DNA of 64,000 nt from Bolinopsis microptera (taxonomy: Eukaryota; Ctenophora; Tentaculata; Lobata; Bolinopsidae). The stretch lies in NCBI RefSeq assembly GCF_026151205.1, contig NC_087080.1:7481096-7545095 (forward strand), written 5' to 3'. The position numbers were made by a program, and so were the translations under genes. The notes beneath the pieces were generated by a model, which was not told the origin of the DNA, ran no database searches, and was given only the letters and a program-made list of their open reading frames with translations. Shown piece by piece: positions 1-17,755 of the stretch (positions are counted from its first letter, which is position 1; the number at the start of each line of letters is the position of its first letter).

Positions 1-887
1 CGGCTCTTTCTTGTACAGAATCGCATGTCTTGATCTTTGAAACTAATTGCTGTTTGAAGATAAACGTTTTGACGACCTTTGTCATCATCCGACCGTAAAA
101 TCAGAGAAAATACCGACCAGGGATATGTTAAATAAGATATTGAGTTCCTCACTATACTCACCTGGCAGCTTCTCTACTACTCTGTACTGCCATCGGGCAT
201 CGTCAGTTACTGGCCTGCGTTTGCCGCTTTCAAATTTCTCCTTCACGAGCAATCCCACCCCCTTAATTACTCATCCAGACATTATACATCATCAATATAA
301 ATACTTGATATTTATATAAATTTATATATAAATGCCGTTAAAAAGTTTCTTTCAAGTTCTACAACGGCTGTTTCAATCCGTTGGTTGCCAGGTGGTTTTA
401 GGAATCGAATTAGGTCTTTTTAACTTTTCTCTGATATATGTTTTATTGAAAGCTTAAAATTCCGTTTGATGGCCACATCATTGTTTGAATTAATGAATGG
501 TCAAAGTAATATTTTGTGAGTAATTTATTCTTTGAATTGTCGATAAATTTTATCTTTTAATGTCTTCTTTAAGATTAATCCATAAATTCGATTAAATCAT
601 TGATTGATTGGGGACTGCTCCGTAGAATCAAACATTATTTATTCGACATGATATTGCATAATTGTATTGGCTATTAAAAATCCACACAGTATTAAAGATA
701 ATATAATTATAATAGCAATTTATTATGACGTATAATGGTAAGTTAGCGATATTCTCTGTATAATAAAAACTATATATATATATAATATGTCTAAATCTTA
801 ATAACTAACAAATATTTTAATATTTACCACTTACTTAAAATATAATATTAAGTTCCATGTCTTACAAACACACCAGTTCCTCAGACC
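1..887. other. Intergenic AT-rich DNA, no gene seen
   Basis: No ORF here resembles a protein. The last 200 bases are very AT-rich with runs of TATA. A CAG preceded by pyrimidines ends three bases before the GPCR start codon at 888, so a 5'-UTR intron may end there. Confidence 0.5.
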
Positions 888-1985
888 ATGTTTGACGTTA
901 ACACCTCTACAATGGACGAAATAACAGATGTCACAGAAGCATTTGCTAACTCGACAGGAGAATACTACTTCTGGATCTGGTCAGACTCAATGAGGATCAT
1001 TCTGATAGTCTACCTCATAGTGCTCCTAATTGTGGGCCTCATAGGGAACCTAATGGCACTGATGGGATCCATCTTCCACCACGCTATCAAAACTGATAAG
1101 ATCTCGGTGGTGATGTTGAGAGATCTAGCTATCACTGACATCCTCATCACCATCTTCCTCTACATCCCTCTTCTCTCTACCCTCCTCGCTAAAAGATGGG
1201 TCCTTGGTAAAACCTTCTGCGGGCTCTCCCACTACGCTTACGAGGTCCTCCTCCTCAACAAGATTGTTGTGATTGCCCTTATCTCCATCTACAGACTCTG
1301 GCTGATCAGAAAACCTCCATCTGTTAAAAGGATGCTGTCTCAGAACAAGTGCATTGTGCTGTGCCTGGTGATTCCTGTCATCTGTTTTGTCCCTCAGGTA
1401 CTTCTGGAGAAGTTCCTTAATGAAGCCAGCACTTTCTTCGACCCGATCAAGCTGACTTGCTACGGAAAGAATTACTATGGCGAGAAAGCAATCTGGTCCT
1501 TGTTAATCCTTTTCCCTGTCCTAATCGTGCCCATATTCATCATTATCGTGACTAACATTAAACTCATCGTCGTCCTTGTCACCCAGGCTCGAAAGACTAA
1601 ACGTGGGTTCCAGAAGCGACGGCTGTTCATTGCAATTAAGTTAATAAGACTTGTAATTGTTATAACGTACATGCCTGCCATCCTGTTCATGATAATGCAA
1701 TGGGTCTACAGATCTGACGAAGACCAGGAGACCCACAAGAAGACCCTTCATACTCTGAACTTTATGAACATTGTAGCCCCGCTCAACTGCGCTGCTAGCC
1801 CCATTCTCTACGTCCTTGCTAACAATGAGTTTAGAACGTATCTTGTCACGTGTGGCGGGCTCCTGCAGAAGGATCAGTGGAAGATTAACTTCCATTTCTC
1901 CAGTACACAGAGGCAGACCGGGCCGAGTGAGTTGGAGATGGAGGCTGTGGAATGCAATGATGATAATAGGGACAGTGAAAAATAG
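888..1985 (+). CDS. Class A (rhodopsin-like) G-protein-coupled receptor, single exon
   Basis: A 365-residue protein with seven hydrophobic segments, expected at the plasma membrane and coupled to a G protein. The N-terminus (about 30 residues) is acidic with N-x-S/T sites and has no signal peptide. TM1 carries GN (IGNLMAL) and TM2 carries LAxxD (LRDLAITD). A Cys precedes TM3 (GKTFCGLS), suitable for the usual disulfide to ECL2 (KLTCYGK). The DRY box at the end of TM3 is changed to YRL (ISIYRLWLIRKP), and NPxxY in TM7 is SPILY. The loop before TM6 is basic (KTKRGFQKRR). Length is normal for the family. These motifs indicate a peptide- or amine-type receptor, but the ligand cannot be told. A second Met lies at codon 9; the first is used because it follows a possible splice acceptor. 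Class assignment is firm, subfamily unknown. Confidence 0.85.
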   Translation: MFDVNTSTMDEITDVTEAFANSTGEYYFWIWSDSMRIILIVYLIVLLIVGLIGNLMALMGSIFHHAIKTDKISVVMLRDLAITDILITIFLYIPLLSTLLAKRWVLGKTFCGLSHYAYEVLLLNKIVVIALISIYRLWLIRKPPSVKRMLSQNKCIVLCLVIPVICFVPQVLLEKFLNEASTFFDPIKLTCYGKNYYGEKAIWSLLILFPVLIVPIFIIIVTNIKLIVVLVTQARKTKRGFQKRRLFIAIKLIRLVIVITYMPAILFMIMQWVYRSDEDQETHKKTLHTLNFMNIVAPLNCAASPILYVLANNEFRTYLVTCGGLLQKDQWKINFHFSSTQRQTGPSELEMEAVECNDDNRDSEK

Positions 1986-2684
1986 TAAAGATGATAAGAA
2001 CAGTAAAAAGTAGTAAAGATACCAGACTAAGGACAGTGAGAGACAGCAGTAACTGCACGAAATGCTGGCTAAGGTGCTAGATGAAGTGAATAGACATGTG
2101 GGCAGGTTTTTGGTTTGTAAACAACCAACAGTTCACATGAACCTGCACCCCGAGAAATTGTCACATAATTTGAGATTATTTTGAGCATTATGAATATTAT
2201 GTTTTAGACAGTCAGGAAGAGCAAATCCATGGAAGGATTTTAAACTTTCCAGATACGGTACATTTGTGATACATTATGGTTATTCAGACCATTGATCCTG
2301 TATGAAATTACACTGCTTAATGTTCTACTTCAGTATGTTACACTAGCAAATGATCCTGGGGGGGGGGGGGGGGGGGTACTTATTGTATTTGTACCTTAGA
2401 TTGCAACCCATTTGACATTATTAGCTACAATTTACAATTATTTCTATTTTTAAATTATTATATATTATTACACCAGATTATTCATTTTTCCATTTTGTTG
2501 CATTTTGCTTCGTTATTGAATAGACATTTTAGATACTCCAAAATTCTAGATTAGTTAGTTTCACCTAATTTCAATGATTTAAAGTAGATTATTATTAACC
2601 TATTACAAGCGACCTGTTTAACCAATCCTAGAGGTTTGCTCGCTAATATTAAATTTAAGCTTATAAATACACTTATACACTTAC

Positions 2685-2769
2685 GAGTTATCATGTATGC
2701 TTATAATATGACAAATGTCATATTATAAGCATACATGATAACTCATTACATTGTCATTGACAATGTAAT
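2685..2769. repeat. Two adjacent perfect hairpins
   Basis: The first has 29-bp perfectly complementary arms (2685-2713 and 2716-2744) around an AA spacer. The second follows directly with 12-bp arms (2745-2756 and 2758-2769) around one T. Such palindromes can be foldback or MITE remnants or cruciform-forming sites. No target-site duplication was identified. Confidence 0.85.
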
Positions 2770-3245
2770 GCAGTGATGTGTACATTATTAATAATAATAT
2801 TAGAAACTTTGCTAGCAATAGTAAATGGCAAATTACTATTAGATTATAACAATTATTAATGAAAGGATATCATAGTTTTGATAATCAGTCGATTTTTTGT
2901 GATAATTCTAAGTTTTTGTGATTATTGTATTTTCTGAAGTTTGGGAAATTTAGAAAATGGCGTTTTTCTATCTTTACAAAACTTTTTAATTTAGTTTCAT
3001 CGACCACAGCTGCCCTGCTGTCACGCCGTCATGCCAGACTGCTTACTAAGTCCAGAGTACTAAAAGCGGAATAATTTAATGAATACAGGATTTAGTTCAC
3101 GTATATTTAGTTGTTTTACTATTGCCAGTAGATCTGATTATATCGGAGTACTTCTTAATTTTAAAAGGTATCTATTAGATAGCATAGCCTTCTTGTGACT
3201 GTGTAAGCTGCATATTACTATATTATATGGCTTATATTCTATTCT

Positions 3246-3293
3246 CATGTAACTGACTGAGGTTACATGAGAATAACCTCAGTCAGTTACATG
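3246..3293. repeat. Inverted repeat with two alternative stems
   Basis: Arms of 19 bp (3246-3264 and 3275-3293) are perfectly complementary. Part of the left arm and spacer can pair instead with the adjoining GTTACATGAGAA, so two hairpins are mutually exclusive. It is probably a small foldback element. Confidence 0.75.
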
Positions 3294-4022
3294 ACAACCT
3301 ACCCTTTTATCAAACCCGTGTTTTGCTTTTTAACATTATGCTCCGATGAGGAGAGAACGTTTTTTGAAGAGAGCTGCGCGGACATGGGCACCGTATTGTG
3401 TAACTCTCATTTTTCCTGAATCCTTATTCAATACTCATATTTCAAATAGGTTCCCCCAGCAAGTCTTCTTGTGGATCATGCTATTGTGTTCTCAAGTAAC
3501 TAAGACTTGTACAAGTGTTCTTTACGCTTTATGCAGGTAGTCAATAACGACGCCACAGTGATCCGCTTAAACCTCCATTATTCATAACTTTCTTACCCTA
3601 CGAACAATAGCTCTTACAAATCCTGAAGTATAATTCATAACCTTGAATCGCAAAGGGGTTCTCTAGAATTGTCTACGAGTCTCCTGGGCAGTGGGCACTA
3701 GGGTGAAAAGTCTGAACTTTTGACCACCTTTTGCTTAGTTCAATAATGATTCAGAGCCCTGAAAATAAATATCTAAGGATTTAGTAGCAGTACTATCATG
3801 GGCAGGTAGATCCTACGATAAAATTATAAAGGAATTTGAAATAAATATTACATCCTATTAATTAATTTAATATTCTTGTGCGTCGAAGGATGTAAATTGT
3901 GAATGGATCCCAAATCTTAATTCCCTATCAACCTTCTTCTTCTTTAATTACATTATACCTACTACAGTAACATTCGCCTTGGGATTTGTAAAAGCAAATT
4001 TTTTCAAATCTTTGAGCATAGC

Positions 4023-5850
4023 TCACACAGTCACAAGAAGACCCCACACAGTCACAAGATTCCAAGAAGACCCAATACCGTCACAAGAAGACACCACACA
4101 GCCACAAGAAGACCCCACACAGCCACAAGAAGACCTCACACAGTCACAAGAAGACCCCACACAGTCACAAGAAGACCCCACACAGTCAAAAGAAGACCCC
4201 ACACCGTCACAAGAAGACCCAACACAGTCAAAAGAAGACGCCGCACAGTCACAAGAAGACCCCACACCGTCAAAAAAAGAACTCACACCGTCACAAGAAG
4301 ACCCCACACAGTCAAAAGAAGACCCCACACAGCCACAAGAAGACCCCACACAGCCACATGAAGACCCCACACAGTCGCAAGAAGACCCCACACAGCCACA
4401 AGAAGACCCCACACAGTCACAAGAAGACCCCATACAGCCACAAGAAGACCCCACACAGCCACAAGAAGACCCCACACAGCCACAAGAAGACCCCACACAG
4501 CCACAAGAAGACCCCACACAGTCGCAAGAAGACCCCACACAGCCACAAGAAGACCCCACACAGCCACAAGAAGACCCCACACAGTCACAAGAAGACCCCA
4601 CACAGCCACAAGAAGACCCCACACAGTCACAAGAATACCCCACACAGTCACAAGAAGACCCCACACAGTCACAAGAAGACCCCACACAGCCACAAGAAGA
4701 CCCCACACAGCCACAAGAAGACCCCACACAGTCACAAAAAGACCCCACACAGCCACAAGATCAAGAAGACCCCACACAGTCACAAGAAGACCCCACACAG
4801 CCACAAGAAGACCCCACACAGTCACAAGAATACCCCACACAGTCACAAGAAGACCCCACACAGTCACAAGAAGACCCCACACAGCCACAAGAAGACCCCA
4901 CACAGCCACAAGAAGACCTCACACAGCCACAAGAAGACCTCACACAGCCACAAGAAAACCCCACACAGCCACAAGAAGACCCCACACAGCCACAAGAAGA
5001 CCCCACACAGCCACAAGAAGACCCCACACAGTCGCAAGAAGACCCCACACAGCCACAAGAAGACCCCACACAGCCACAAGAAGACCCCACACAGCCACAA
5101 GAAGACCCCACACAGTCACAAGAAGACCCCGTGAGCCACAAGAATACCCCACACAGTCACAAGAAGACCCCACACAGTCACAAGAAGACCCAACACAGTC
5201 ACAAGAAGACCCCACACAGCCACAAGAAGACCCCACACAGTCACAAGAAGACCCCACACAGCCACAAGAAGACCCCACACAGTCACAAGAATACCCCACA
5301 CAGTCACAAGAAGACCCCACACAGTCACAAGAAGACCCCACACAGCCACAAGAAGACCCCACACAGCCACAAGAAGACCTCACACAGCCACAAGAAGACC
5401 TCACACAGCCACAAGAAAACCCCACACAGTCACAAGAAGACCCCACGCAGCCACAAGAAGACCCCACACAGCCACAAGAAGACCCCACACAGCCACAAGA
5501 AGACCCCACACAGTCACAAGAAGACCCCACACAGCCACAAGAAGACCCCACACAGTCACAAGAAGACCCCACACAGCCACAAGAAGACCCCACACAGTCA
5601 CAAGAATACCCCACACAGTCACAAGAAGACCCCACACAGCCACAAGAAGACCCCACACAGCCACAAGAAGACCTCACACAGCCACAAGAAGACCTCACAC
5701 AGCCACAAGAAAACCCCACACAGTCACAAGGAGACCCCACGCAGCCACAAGAAGACCCCACACAGCCACAAGAAGACCACACACAGCCACAAGAAGACCC
5801 CATACAGTCACAAGAAGACCCCACACAGCCACAAGAAGACCCCATTAGTT
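4023..5850. repeat. 21-bp minisatellite, roughly 85 copies
   Basis: The unit is close to CACACAGYCACAAGAAGACCC. The unit length is a multiple of three and holds no stop in several frames, so long ORFs read through it on both strands (Gln-Glu-Asp-Pro-Thr or His-Lys-Lys-Thr-Pro on +, Cys-Gly-Ser-Ser or Trp-Gly-Leu-Leu on -). Variant units (AAGAATACC, AAGACCTC, AAGAAAACC) recur in the same order near 4627, 4824, 5286 and 5604, which shows a higher-order repeat. A length change near 5134 moves the reading frame. The openness is an effect of the unit, so I do not call it a gene. Confidence 0.9.
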
Positions 5851-5868
5851 GGGCGCAGTTCATCATAG

Positions 5869-7110
5869 CTCTCTCCCAAGTCCCAACCCCTGAATGTATG
5901 GTCGATTATTCATAACCACGTACGAGTACTCAGTACATGAACATTGAACAGCCCTCATTATAAAGTTGTGAGTGTGATAGTTATTGAAGTTTGCCCCTGT
6001 GTGTATTCAGACATGTGGCCAACAATTAGACCTCTAATCTGGTGATCCCCTACCACCGTGCAGTTGTTACATTATAAACTCTCTCCAGTAATAAAACTCT
6101 CATTTTGCAGAACAATATAAAATACATAAGCTGCACTCTCATCTCAAGATTGGAAACTGCTTTCTTGCCCACTGAGGAGCTAGAAATTATACAACTTATA
6201 GACAAAGGGGGCTTTGTAACATGCAATTATAGGTGGTTTTATGGCAGCAAGAGTTTTTATCATTAGTGAGACCCACTGAATATTGATTATTAGCTTAGGT
6301 AGAGTTACCTTTTTGTCGCTACCTACTGTTCCCGAACGACTAGAATATTCTATTATCTGACAAATGATCAATATGTCTTTACAGTATATCTATAAATTAA
6401 ACAGAATGCTCTGATCATTCGACGAAAAGACGTAAAGTAAGATAAAGTTGTACCCACAGCTCCATGATATCTACGCACATTCCCACTACACAAAGATTAC
6501 ACGATCACTGAATCACACACATTCAAACAATAGAACGTGTCCTCAGCTAAGTTTATAATAGAGATGCAGTACCTACAGCAGCTGTACAACAATCTCAAAC
6601 AGTCTCAACTACGTTTTCTAGGTACTCAGTGCAGTGTACGGTTTCCAGTTTTCCACTATTGTTTTCCACACAATTGTGTCCTTCAATTAATATCTTTTTA
6701 CCTAATAGTATACAGCAGGCACTGTATCCAGGAAGGTGATATACAGTAGGCTAGACAATAAACGCTACACCTCATACACATGAAAAGTTGGCCCCATAGA
6801 CTTCTTTCGTCAGTCTTATTTCTAAATTATAGTTAAAATATTCAAAATTTTAGCCCTTTATTCGGCCTAAACTGAGTTACGAACACAATACTGAATACAA
6901 TGACAATGTGTTAAACACACCTGCACTGTTAAAATGAACATTACGCTAAATAATGTACATTACACCAAACATGGACATTACACTAAAACATAATGAATAT
7001 TACACTAAAATATAATGAACATTACACTAAAATATAATGAATATTACACTATTATATAATGAACATTACTCTAAAATATAATGAACATTACACTAACTAA
7101 CTGTTTTCAG
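5869..7110. other. Gap before the first visible copine exon
   Basis: No exon recognised. From about 6934 to 7097 there is a tandem array of about seven copies of a 22-24-bp unit near ATGAACATTACACTAAAATA. Its last copy runs into the pyrimidine tract and CAG of the copine splice acceptor at 7108-7110. Confidence 0.5.
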
Positions 7111-13491
<6,381 letters not shown>

Positions 13492-13498
13492 CGTGGGT

Positions 13499-13690
13499 TT
13501 ACCTGTGTTATGTGTTATGTGTTATGTGATATGTGTTATGTGTAATGTGATATGTGTTATGTGTTATGTGATATGTGTTATGTGTTATGTGTTATGTGTA
13601 ATGTGATATGTGTTATGTTAATGTGTAATGTGATATGTGTTATGTGTTATGTGTTAATGTTATGTGGAATGTGGAATGTGGAATGTATTA
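13499..13690 (+). repeat. TGTGTTATG tandem repeat in the copine 3' region
   Basis: About twenty degenerate 9-bp units (TGTGTTATG, TGTGATATG, TGTGTAATG) begin eight bases after the copine stop at 13489-13491, so they would lie in the 3' UTR of that isoform. The ORF reading through them is a shadow. Confidence 0.85.
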
Positions 13691-13696
13691 TGTGTA

Positions 13697-13781
13697 CAGT
13701 AAAACCCCGATTTACCGCAGAGTTTGGGGAAAGGAAACATCCGCGGTATATCGGGGTTTGCGGTATATCGGGGTTTTACTG
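13697..13781. mobile_element. Small palindromic MITE, pogo/Tigger-like ends
   Basis: It begins CAGTAAAACCCCGATTTACC and ends with the complement CGGGGTTTTACTG, flanked by TA on both sides as expected for Tc1/mariner-pogo insertion. The 85-bp element is nearly all inverted repeat. A shorter relative sits at 45180-45230. Confidence 0.7.
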
Positions 13782-14306
13782 TAATGTGTAATGCATAATG
13801 TTTAATGTGTAATGTGTAATGTGTAATGGATTGTTCACATATTATGGGAGTAGCCTAAGGAGGAGAACTAGTACTTATTCCAGTGTTATTTTCTACACAA
13901 TAGGTATGTTATATGTGTAAAAGGGATTACTGAGGAGAATGTGGGAACTTAAATGATAATGTGAACTATCTCTTTGTAATGTGTGCGTTAGTTAATGCTT
14001 CATGTCACATGTGTATTCTGGTATGTATAGTATTTAAATGTATTGAGGACTATAACTGTCAAAGTGATAATTAATTCTCCGTGTTGTATAATGTATATAA
14101 TGCATTTTATATATTATGAACATTGCTTAAACTCCTTCTTATATTCGCTCTTTATTGTTGTCTTAGTCACTCGTCTCGCGTTCTTTCGGTGTAATTTCAT
14201 GAATTGTGTTACAACTTTAAAAGTTGTCAAATATTTGCTAGCTATACTGCTATTTATAGTGCATCTCGGTTTAACCTGAATATTATAACATCTCCATTAA
14301 TTTCAG

Positions 14307-14546
14307 AAAAAACTACAAAAAGGTATGGAGGAAATGTCTGAAGCAATGTTGGCAAACATCCCATGCCAAGTCATCAACTATTTCATCTGTAAGGAGATGA
14401 AAAATGTTATCTTCGAACCGTCGACCAATAGTCAGACAAACTGTAAAAAGGACTTGGGAGTAAAGCGTGAGGTCAGACGGGTTTCTGTGCAACAGAAGGT
14501 TAATCAGATGGAGGCATCCATGATGGCATTTTCTGAGGACTTCTGA
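14307..14546 (+). CDS. Alternative last exon of the copine gene
   Basis: A pyrimidine-rich acceptor (ATTAATTTCAG) is followed by an open phase-0 segment of 79 codons plus stop. Its first part, EAMLANIPCQVINYFICKEM, matches the copine C-terminal pattern VLAEIPxQVxxYFxxxxI, as does the first last exon (ELLAELPGQVEKYYTSRKI). Both accept phase 0 from the exon ending at 12363 (or 9289), so they can replace each other. This version has a longer basic tail rich in Lys, Gln and Ser, giving 287 residues from 7111 if the microexon is included. It could instead be the remnant of a tandem copine duplicate, but no second vWA core is present. Functional use needs transcript evidence. Confidence 0.65.
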   Translation, partial: KKLQKGMEEMSEAMLANIPCQVINYFICKEMKNVIFEPSTNSQTNCKKDLGVKREVRRVSVQQKVNQMEASMMAFSEDF

Positions 14547-16096
14547 TAGATAACCAGTTGGGACTTCAACAGTTCATCATTTGCTGTAGGGATCGTTCAC
14601 ATATCACTTTAGGTGAATATTATACCCTCTGTTACGTGAACGATCACTTAAATGACATTTCCTTCGGACCGTTGATTGATTTAGAATATAAAATGTCAGG
14701 ATATATGTCATAGATATGTGTATTAGTGGAGAAACTGGTTAATTCTTAATGTTATGTTAAGTTTTCAATTTATAAAGATTAATAATCAAATGTCTACCGT
14801 TATTTTTGATTCATTGAATTATATCAGTTTTAAGAATATTAAATGCAAGTTTTGACTGCTACTGTGTTTAGACCAGTTATAGTAATGTCATTTTATCCCA
14901 TTTCACAAAATGTGTAGAGACAATCATTTTACAGTATTAATTTCCGTTTAATAAGTGGTTTGATTAATTGATCAATTTTTTCTTTAATTAGTAGCTTCTA
15001 TATCATTGTATATGCGATACAAAATTTAATTTCCCTTTCTCTAATATATGGATTATGTGATGATGACGCGAATAGAACTATTTTTTCTTATAAATCTTAC
15101 TATTAGAACAATATACTGCTATCATTTATTGTTGGAATAACCATGGTGGACCTGCGAAAAACTGTGTTTTTAGATTTTGTTTTAAGTTAGTTTAGTTTGT
15201 TAATTGCTACAAACTAAATTATTTCAATTAGAAACTATTTTTTTCATATCTCAAATGGGTGATGGTTTGTCTTCCACTAGAGTTTAGACTTAATACGACC
15301 GGCACTCTTTCACTCTTGCAAGATTTAGGGCGAATTCCAAAGTTGCGGGACAAATTTTCGGCCACAGTTATAATTGTTGAAAGTTGCCACAGGAGCACGC
15401 GATAATGTAAATACTGATTGCAGAGCGCTACCTTACCCGCGCGCTGACCGGACCACAGGTCCGTATAATATAGCCGATTTTGCAGATTTAAGTTATGCAA
15501 AAACCAGCGGACCTAGCGGCAATATCGGATGGCTAGTGGAAACTAACGGATGTCTTACGGGAGCTAGCGGATGCCTAGCGGACATCTAACGCGCGCAATT
15601 TTGCCGCGCAGCATTTTTACCTAGCGGAAGACAGCGGATAGCTAGCGGGATTTAGCGGGATCTAGCGGTGTATCATTTTAGTTAATAATCGGTCTGCAAT
15701 CCATTTAGCTCAGCTGCAACCATTAGACCTCAAATTTATTCATTTTATGCATAGAATGATTAAGCCGTACATGATGTACATTTATACAAAAATATGTTAC
15801 ATAATGTTGTTATGTCGATTAATCAAGTTATCACATAAACCGTGTCATGCGGAGAAGCTGAACTAGACTGGTTTTAATTGTCACCACCAGTTTTGCAGTA
15901 TTGTACAGGTTACGAAACGACCTCAATGCATGTTATAATTCCATGATGTTGTATATTAATATATGGTATTATAATGTAGCGTATTGGTACGTCATCAATT
16001 GTATTATTATTACAGCTTAACTGATACATGATATGTGCGTACGTGCGCGTTTCTGTTATACTGCAAACTGAACTTTATTTTTTTGTGATATTGTAG
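14547..16096. other. Intergenic or intronic DNA with a degenerate TAGCGG repeat
   Basis: A small inverted repeat (GATCGTTCAC at 14591-14600 and GTGAACGATC at 14636-14645) looks like a mini-MITE. From about 15505 to 15670 a degenerate GC-rich repeat of CTAGCGGA is repeated around ten times with irregular spacing, unlike the AT-rich flanks. No gene is recognised. Confidence 0.45.
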
Positions 16097-16186
16097 GTTT
16101 ATCGCGGCAGACAACTATTCAATGAGTGAAGTTTTAATTCTTTGCCTATCTGCGTCAGTGGTCTTCAAGGTCCTGGAAGATGTATG
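16097..16186 (+). CDS. Possible internal exon of an unidentified gene
   Basis: A 90-base segment sits between a good acceptor (tttgtgatattgtag) and a strong donor (GTGAGT). Only one frame is open: it reads FIAADNYSMSEVLILC and then a hydrophobic run ending VFKVLEDVW, with one base before and two bases after whole codons. The donor phase joins in frame to the possible exon at 24365. I do not recognise the protein; the hydrophobic stretch could be a signal or membrane segment. Confidence 0.25.
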
Positions 16187-16525
16187 GTGAGTGATACACT
16201 GCAAATTAAACCCAACAATATTTTTTAAACTTGTAGGAGCTAGAGAGAGAAATAAATTTAAAAGAGATGAAGATATTACTATAATTATTCATTTGTTAGA
16301 TAATGTTTTAGGAAAAATTGATTGTGGTGGATAAAAAGTATATTTTTCATGTTTATTAAAGGAGTAATTACAAAATCTAACAAATGGCCCAACACTTGGG
16401 ACGTTGGGTGTTTGTTTAACCTGGGATATAATCAATAATGTGAATAAAATTATAAAGTTATGTAAAGTTTAAAATTCAGTATTCATTATTGCATTAAATT
16501 AAAATGAATCAAAAATAAGTAAGTT

Positions 16526-16672
16526 GTCAGTTGTACGAATCACACAGCGTACTTGTCAGTTGTACGAACCACTCAGCGTACTTGTTAGATGTACGAACCA
16601 CTCGGCGTACTTGTCAGTTGTACGAACCACACAGCGTACTTGTCAGTTGTATAATCCACACAGCTGTCCGAT
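16526..16672. repeat. 29-bp tandem repeat, five copies
   Basis: Units start at 16526, 16555, 16584, 16613 and 16642 and read near GTCAGTTGTACGAACCACAC followed by AGCGTACTT. The last unit is degenerate. They lie just downstream of the transposon-like gene on the minus strand. Confidence 0.9.
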
Positions 16673-16703
16673 AGCTTATAACTAAACTTTACTTGAGCTT
16701 GGG

Positions 16704-17755
16704 TTAGTACTGGTGGTGGTTTTTTAAAACTTTTTTTGCTTTTGCACTTGGCCTCAGTCTTATGATGCTATCGGATGTGACCTTGGTCACAGCTCTTAAA
16801 ATACTGTCTTTATCTGAGGACTTATTGAAAAATCGCTGCCTCACTGCTTTTACCAGTTTGTGTGAGGCCTCGCCACCTTGCTCTGATCCAACTCCCATCG
16901 ACCAACCCAACTTTCGTAATTGGGGAATCACGTGGTCTTCAAGAATGTGTACCTTAGGGCTTAGGTGGAACTGTCTTGAAGTATCTTCGATATTCTATGA
17001 GAAAACCGGCAATTCCCATGTCCAGTTTATCGATTGCCTCCTTGGTCAACCTGAATGATTATGGTGAGACTGGATAAGTGGGTATATTCGATAACTTATA
17101 CCTTTGATATACTTTAACTTTGAATAAGGATGATTAGATATCGTAGATATAGTAAATACCTATTCGTGTTTCCTAAGTTAGTCATTAGTGGACCGTAGAT
17201 GTTCATCAGAGACATGACATCTGCTATCTCTTTCTTGAGAAGCTTCTGTTCTTCATGCTCAAAGCTGAAGTTGTAATTTTAATGAAACTGAGTATTGGAT
17301 ACTTTGTTGTAGCGCGATGCACTACTGGGTCGCGCGCGCATCAAATAATGCTTCTCGCAACCACTTCGGTAGATCGGCGAGATGCACCACTGTGCCTCAC
17401 CGAGCTGCGAAGGATTGACATCGTGAATCAAGATACTTTGATATTAATAATGTGAATGGTAATGTGAACAAATTGTGTATGATTGAAATTCATGTACTCA
17501 CATTCCTAAAGCCAAAATTTCAGTCCACAGCGGAATAAGCTTGTGGTATCGTGTAACGAGGTTGTGAGCGTCGTTACCGTTCAATGTGGTTTTTGCATAA
17601 CTTAAATCAGGCAATACGGACCTGTGTGACATGACATGACATGAGCTGCATGCGCTGCATGGCCCGCCGGCCGCGCGCGCATGACGTGACATGACAGGGT
17701 TAAAATAAAAATGCTCCCCTGACGTGAGAAACTGTGACCTTGTAGCGCGATGCAC
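16704..17755 (-). pseudogene. Transposon-derived gene with introns, probably decayed
   Basis: On the minus strand three coding-like blocks follow each other. About 17580-17500 reads LNGNDAHNLVTRYHKLIPLW and ends at a GTGAGT donor. About 17270-17150 begins FEHEEQKLLKKEIADVMSLM after a CAG acceptor. About 17050-16704 reads LTKEAIDKLDMGIAGFLIEY, then KVHILEDHVIPQLRKLGW, then SEQGGEASH, and ends at a stop. The pattern of an HGND motif, then PKVH, a His-containing H-V segment and SEQ-G-EA-H is, from my recollection, shared by multicopy transposon-like proteins of cnidarians and echinoderms. A frame change near PPKP before KVHILED points to decay, or a short intron. The reading frame into the first block is contaminated by a dispersed repeat. 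Confidence 0.45.

Larger units (their letters stand above)
1986..4022. other. Intergenic DNA with hairpins, no gene seen
   Basis: AT-rich DNA downstream of the GPCR. It holds a run of 19 G at 2358-2376 and the inverted repeats listed separately. The ORF at 3346-3540 looks like no known protein. C2-domain exons of the copine gene could be expected here or upstream, but none was recognised. Confidence 0.4.

Noticed and set aside
3979-5868. 629-codon plus-strand ORF of Gln/Glu/Asp/Pro and His/Lys/Thr repeats
   Set aside because: It is open because the 21-bp unit has no stop in several frames. Equally long ORFs exist on the other strand, and the frame slips at about 5134. The start is not an ATG in good context.
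7081-7110. ATG at 7081 as the start of the copine ORF
   Set aside because: It lies in the intronic repeat before a clear acceptor. The vWA domain begins in mid-fold at 7111, so upstream exons must exist.
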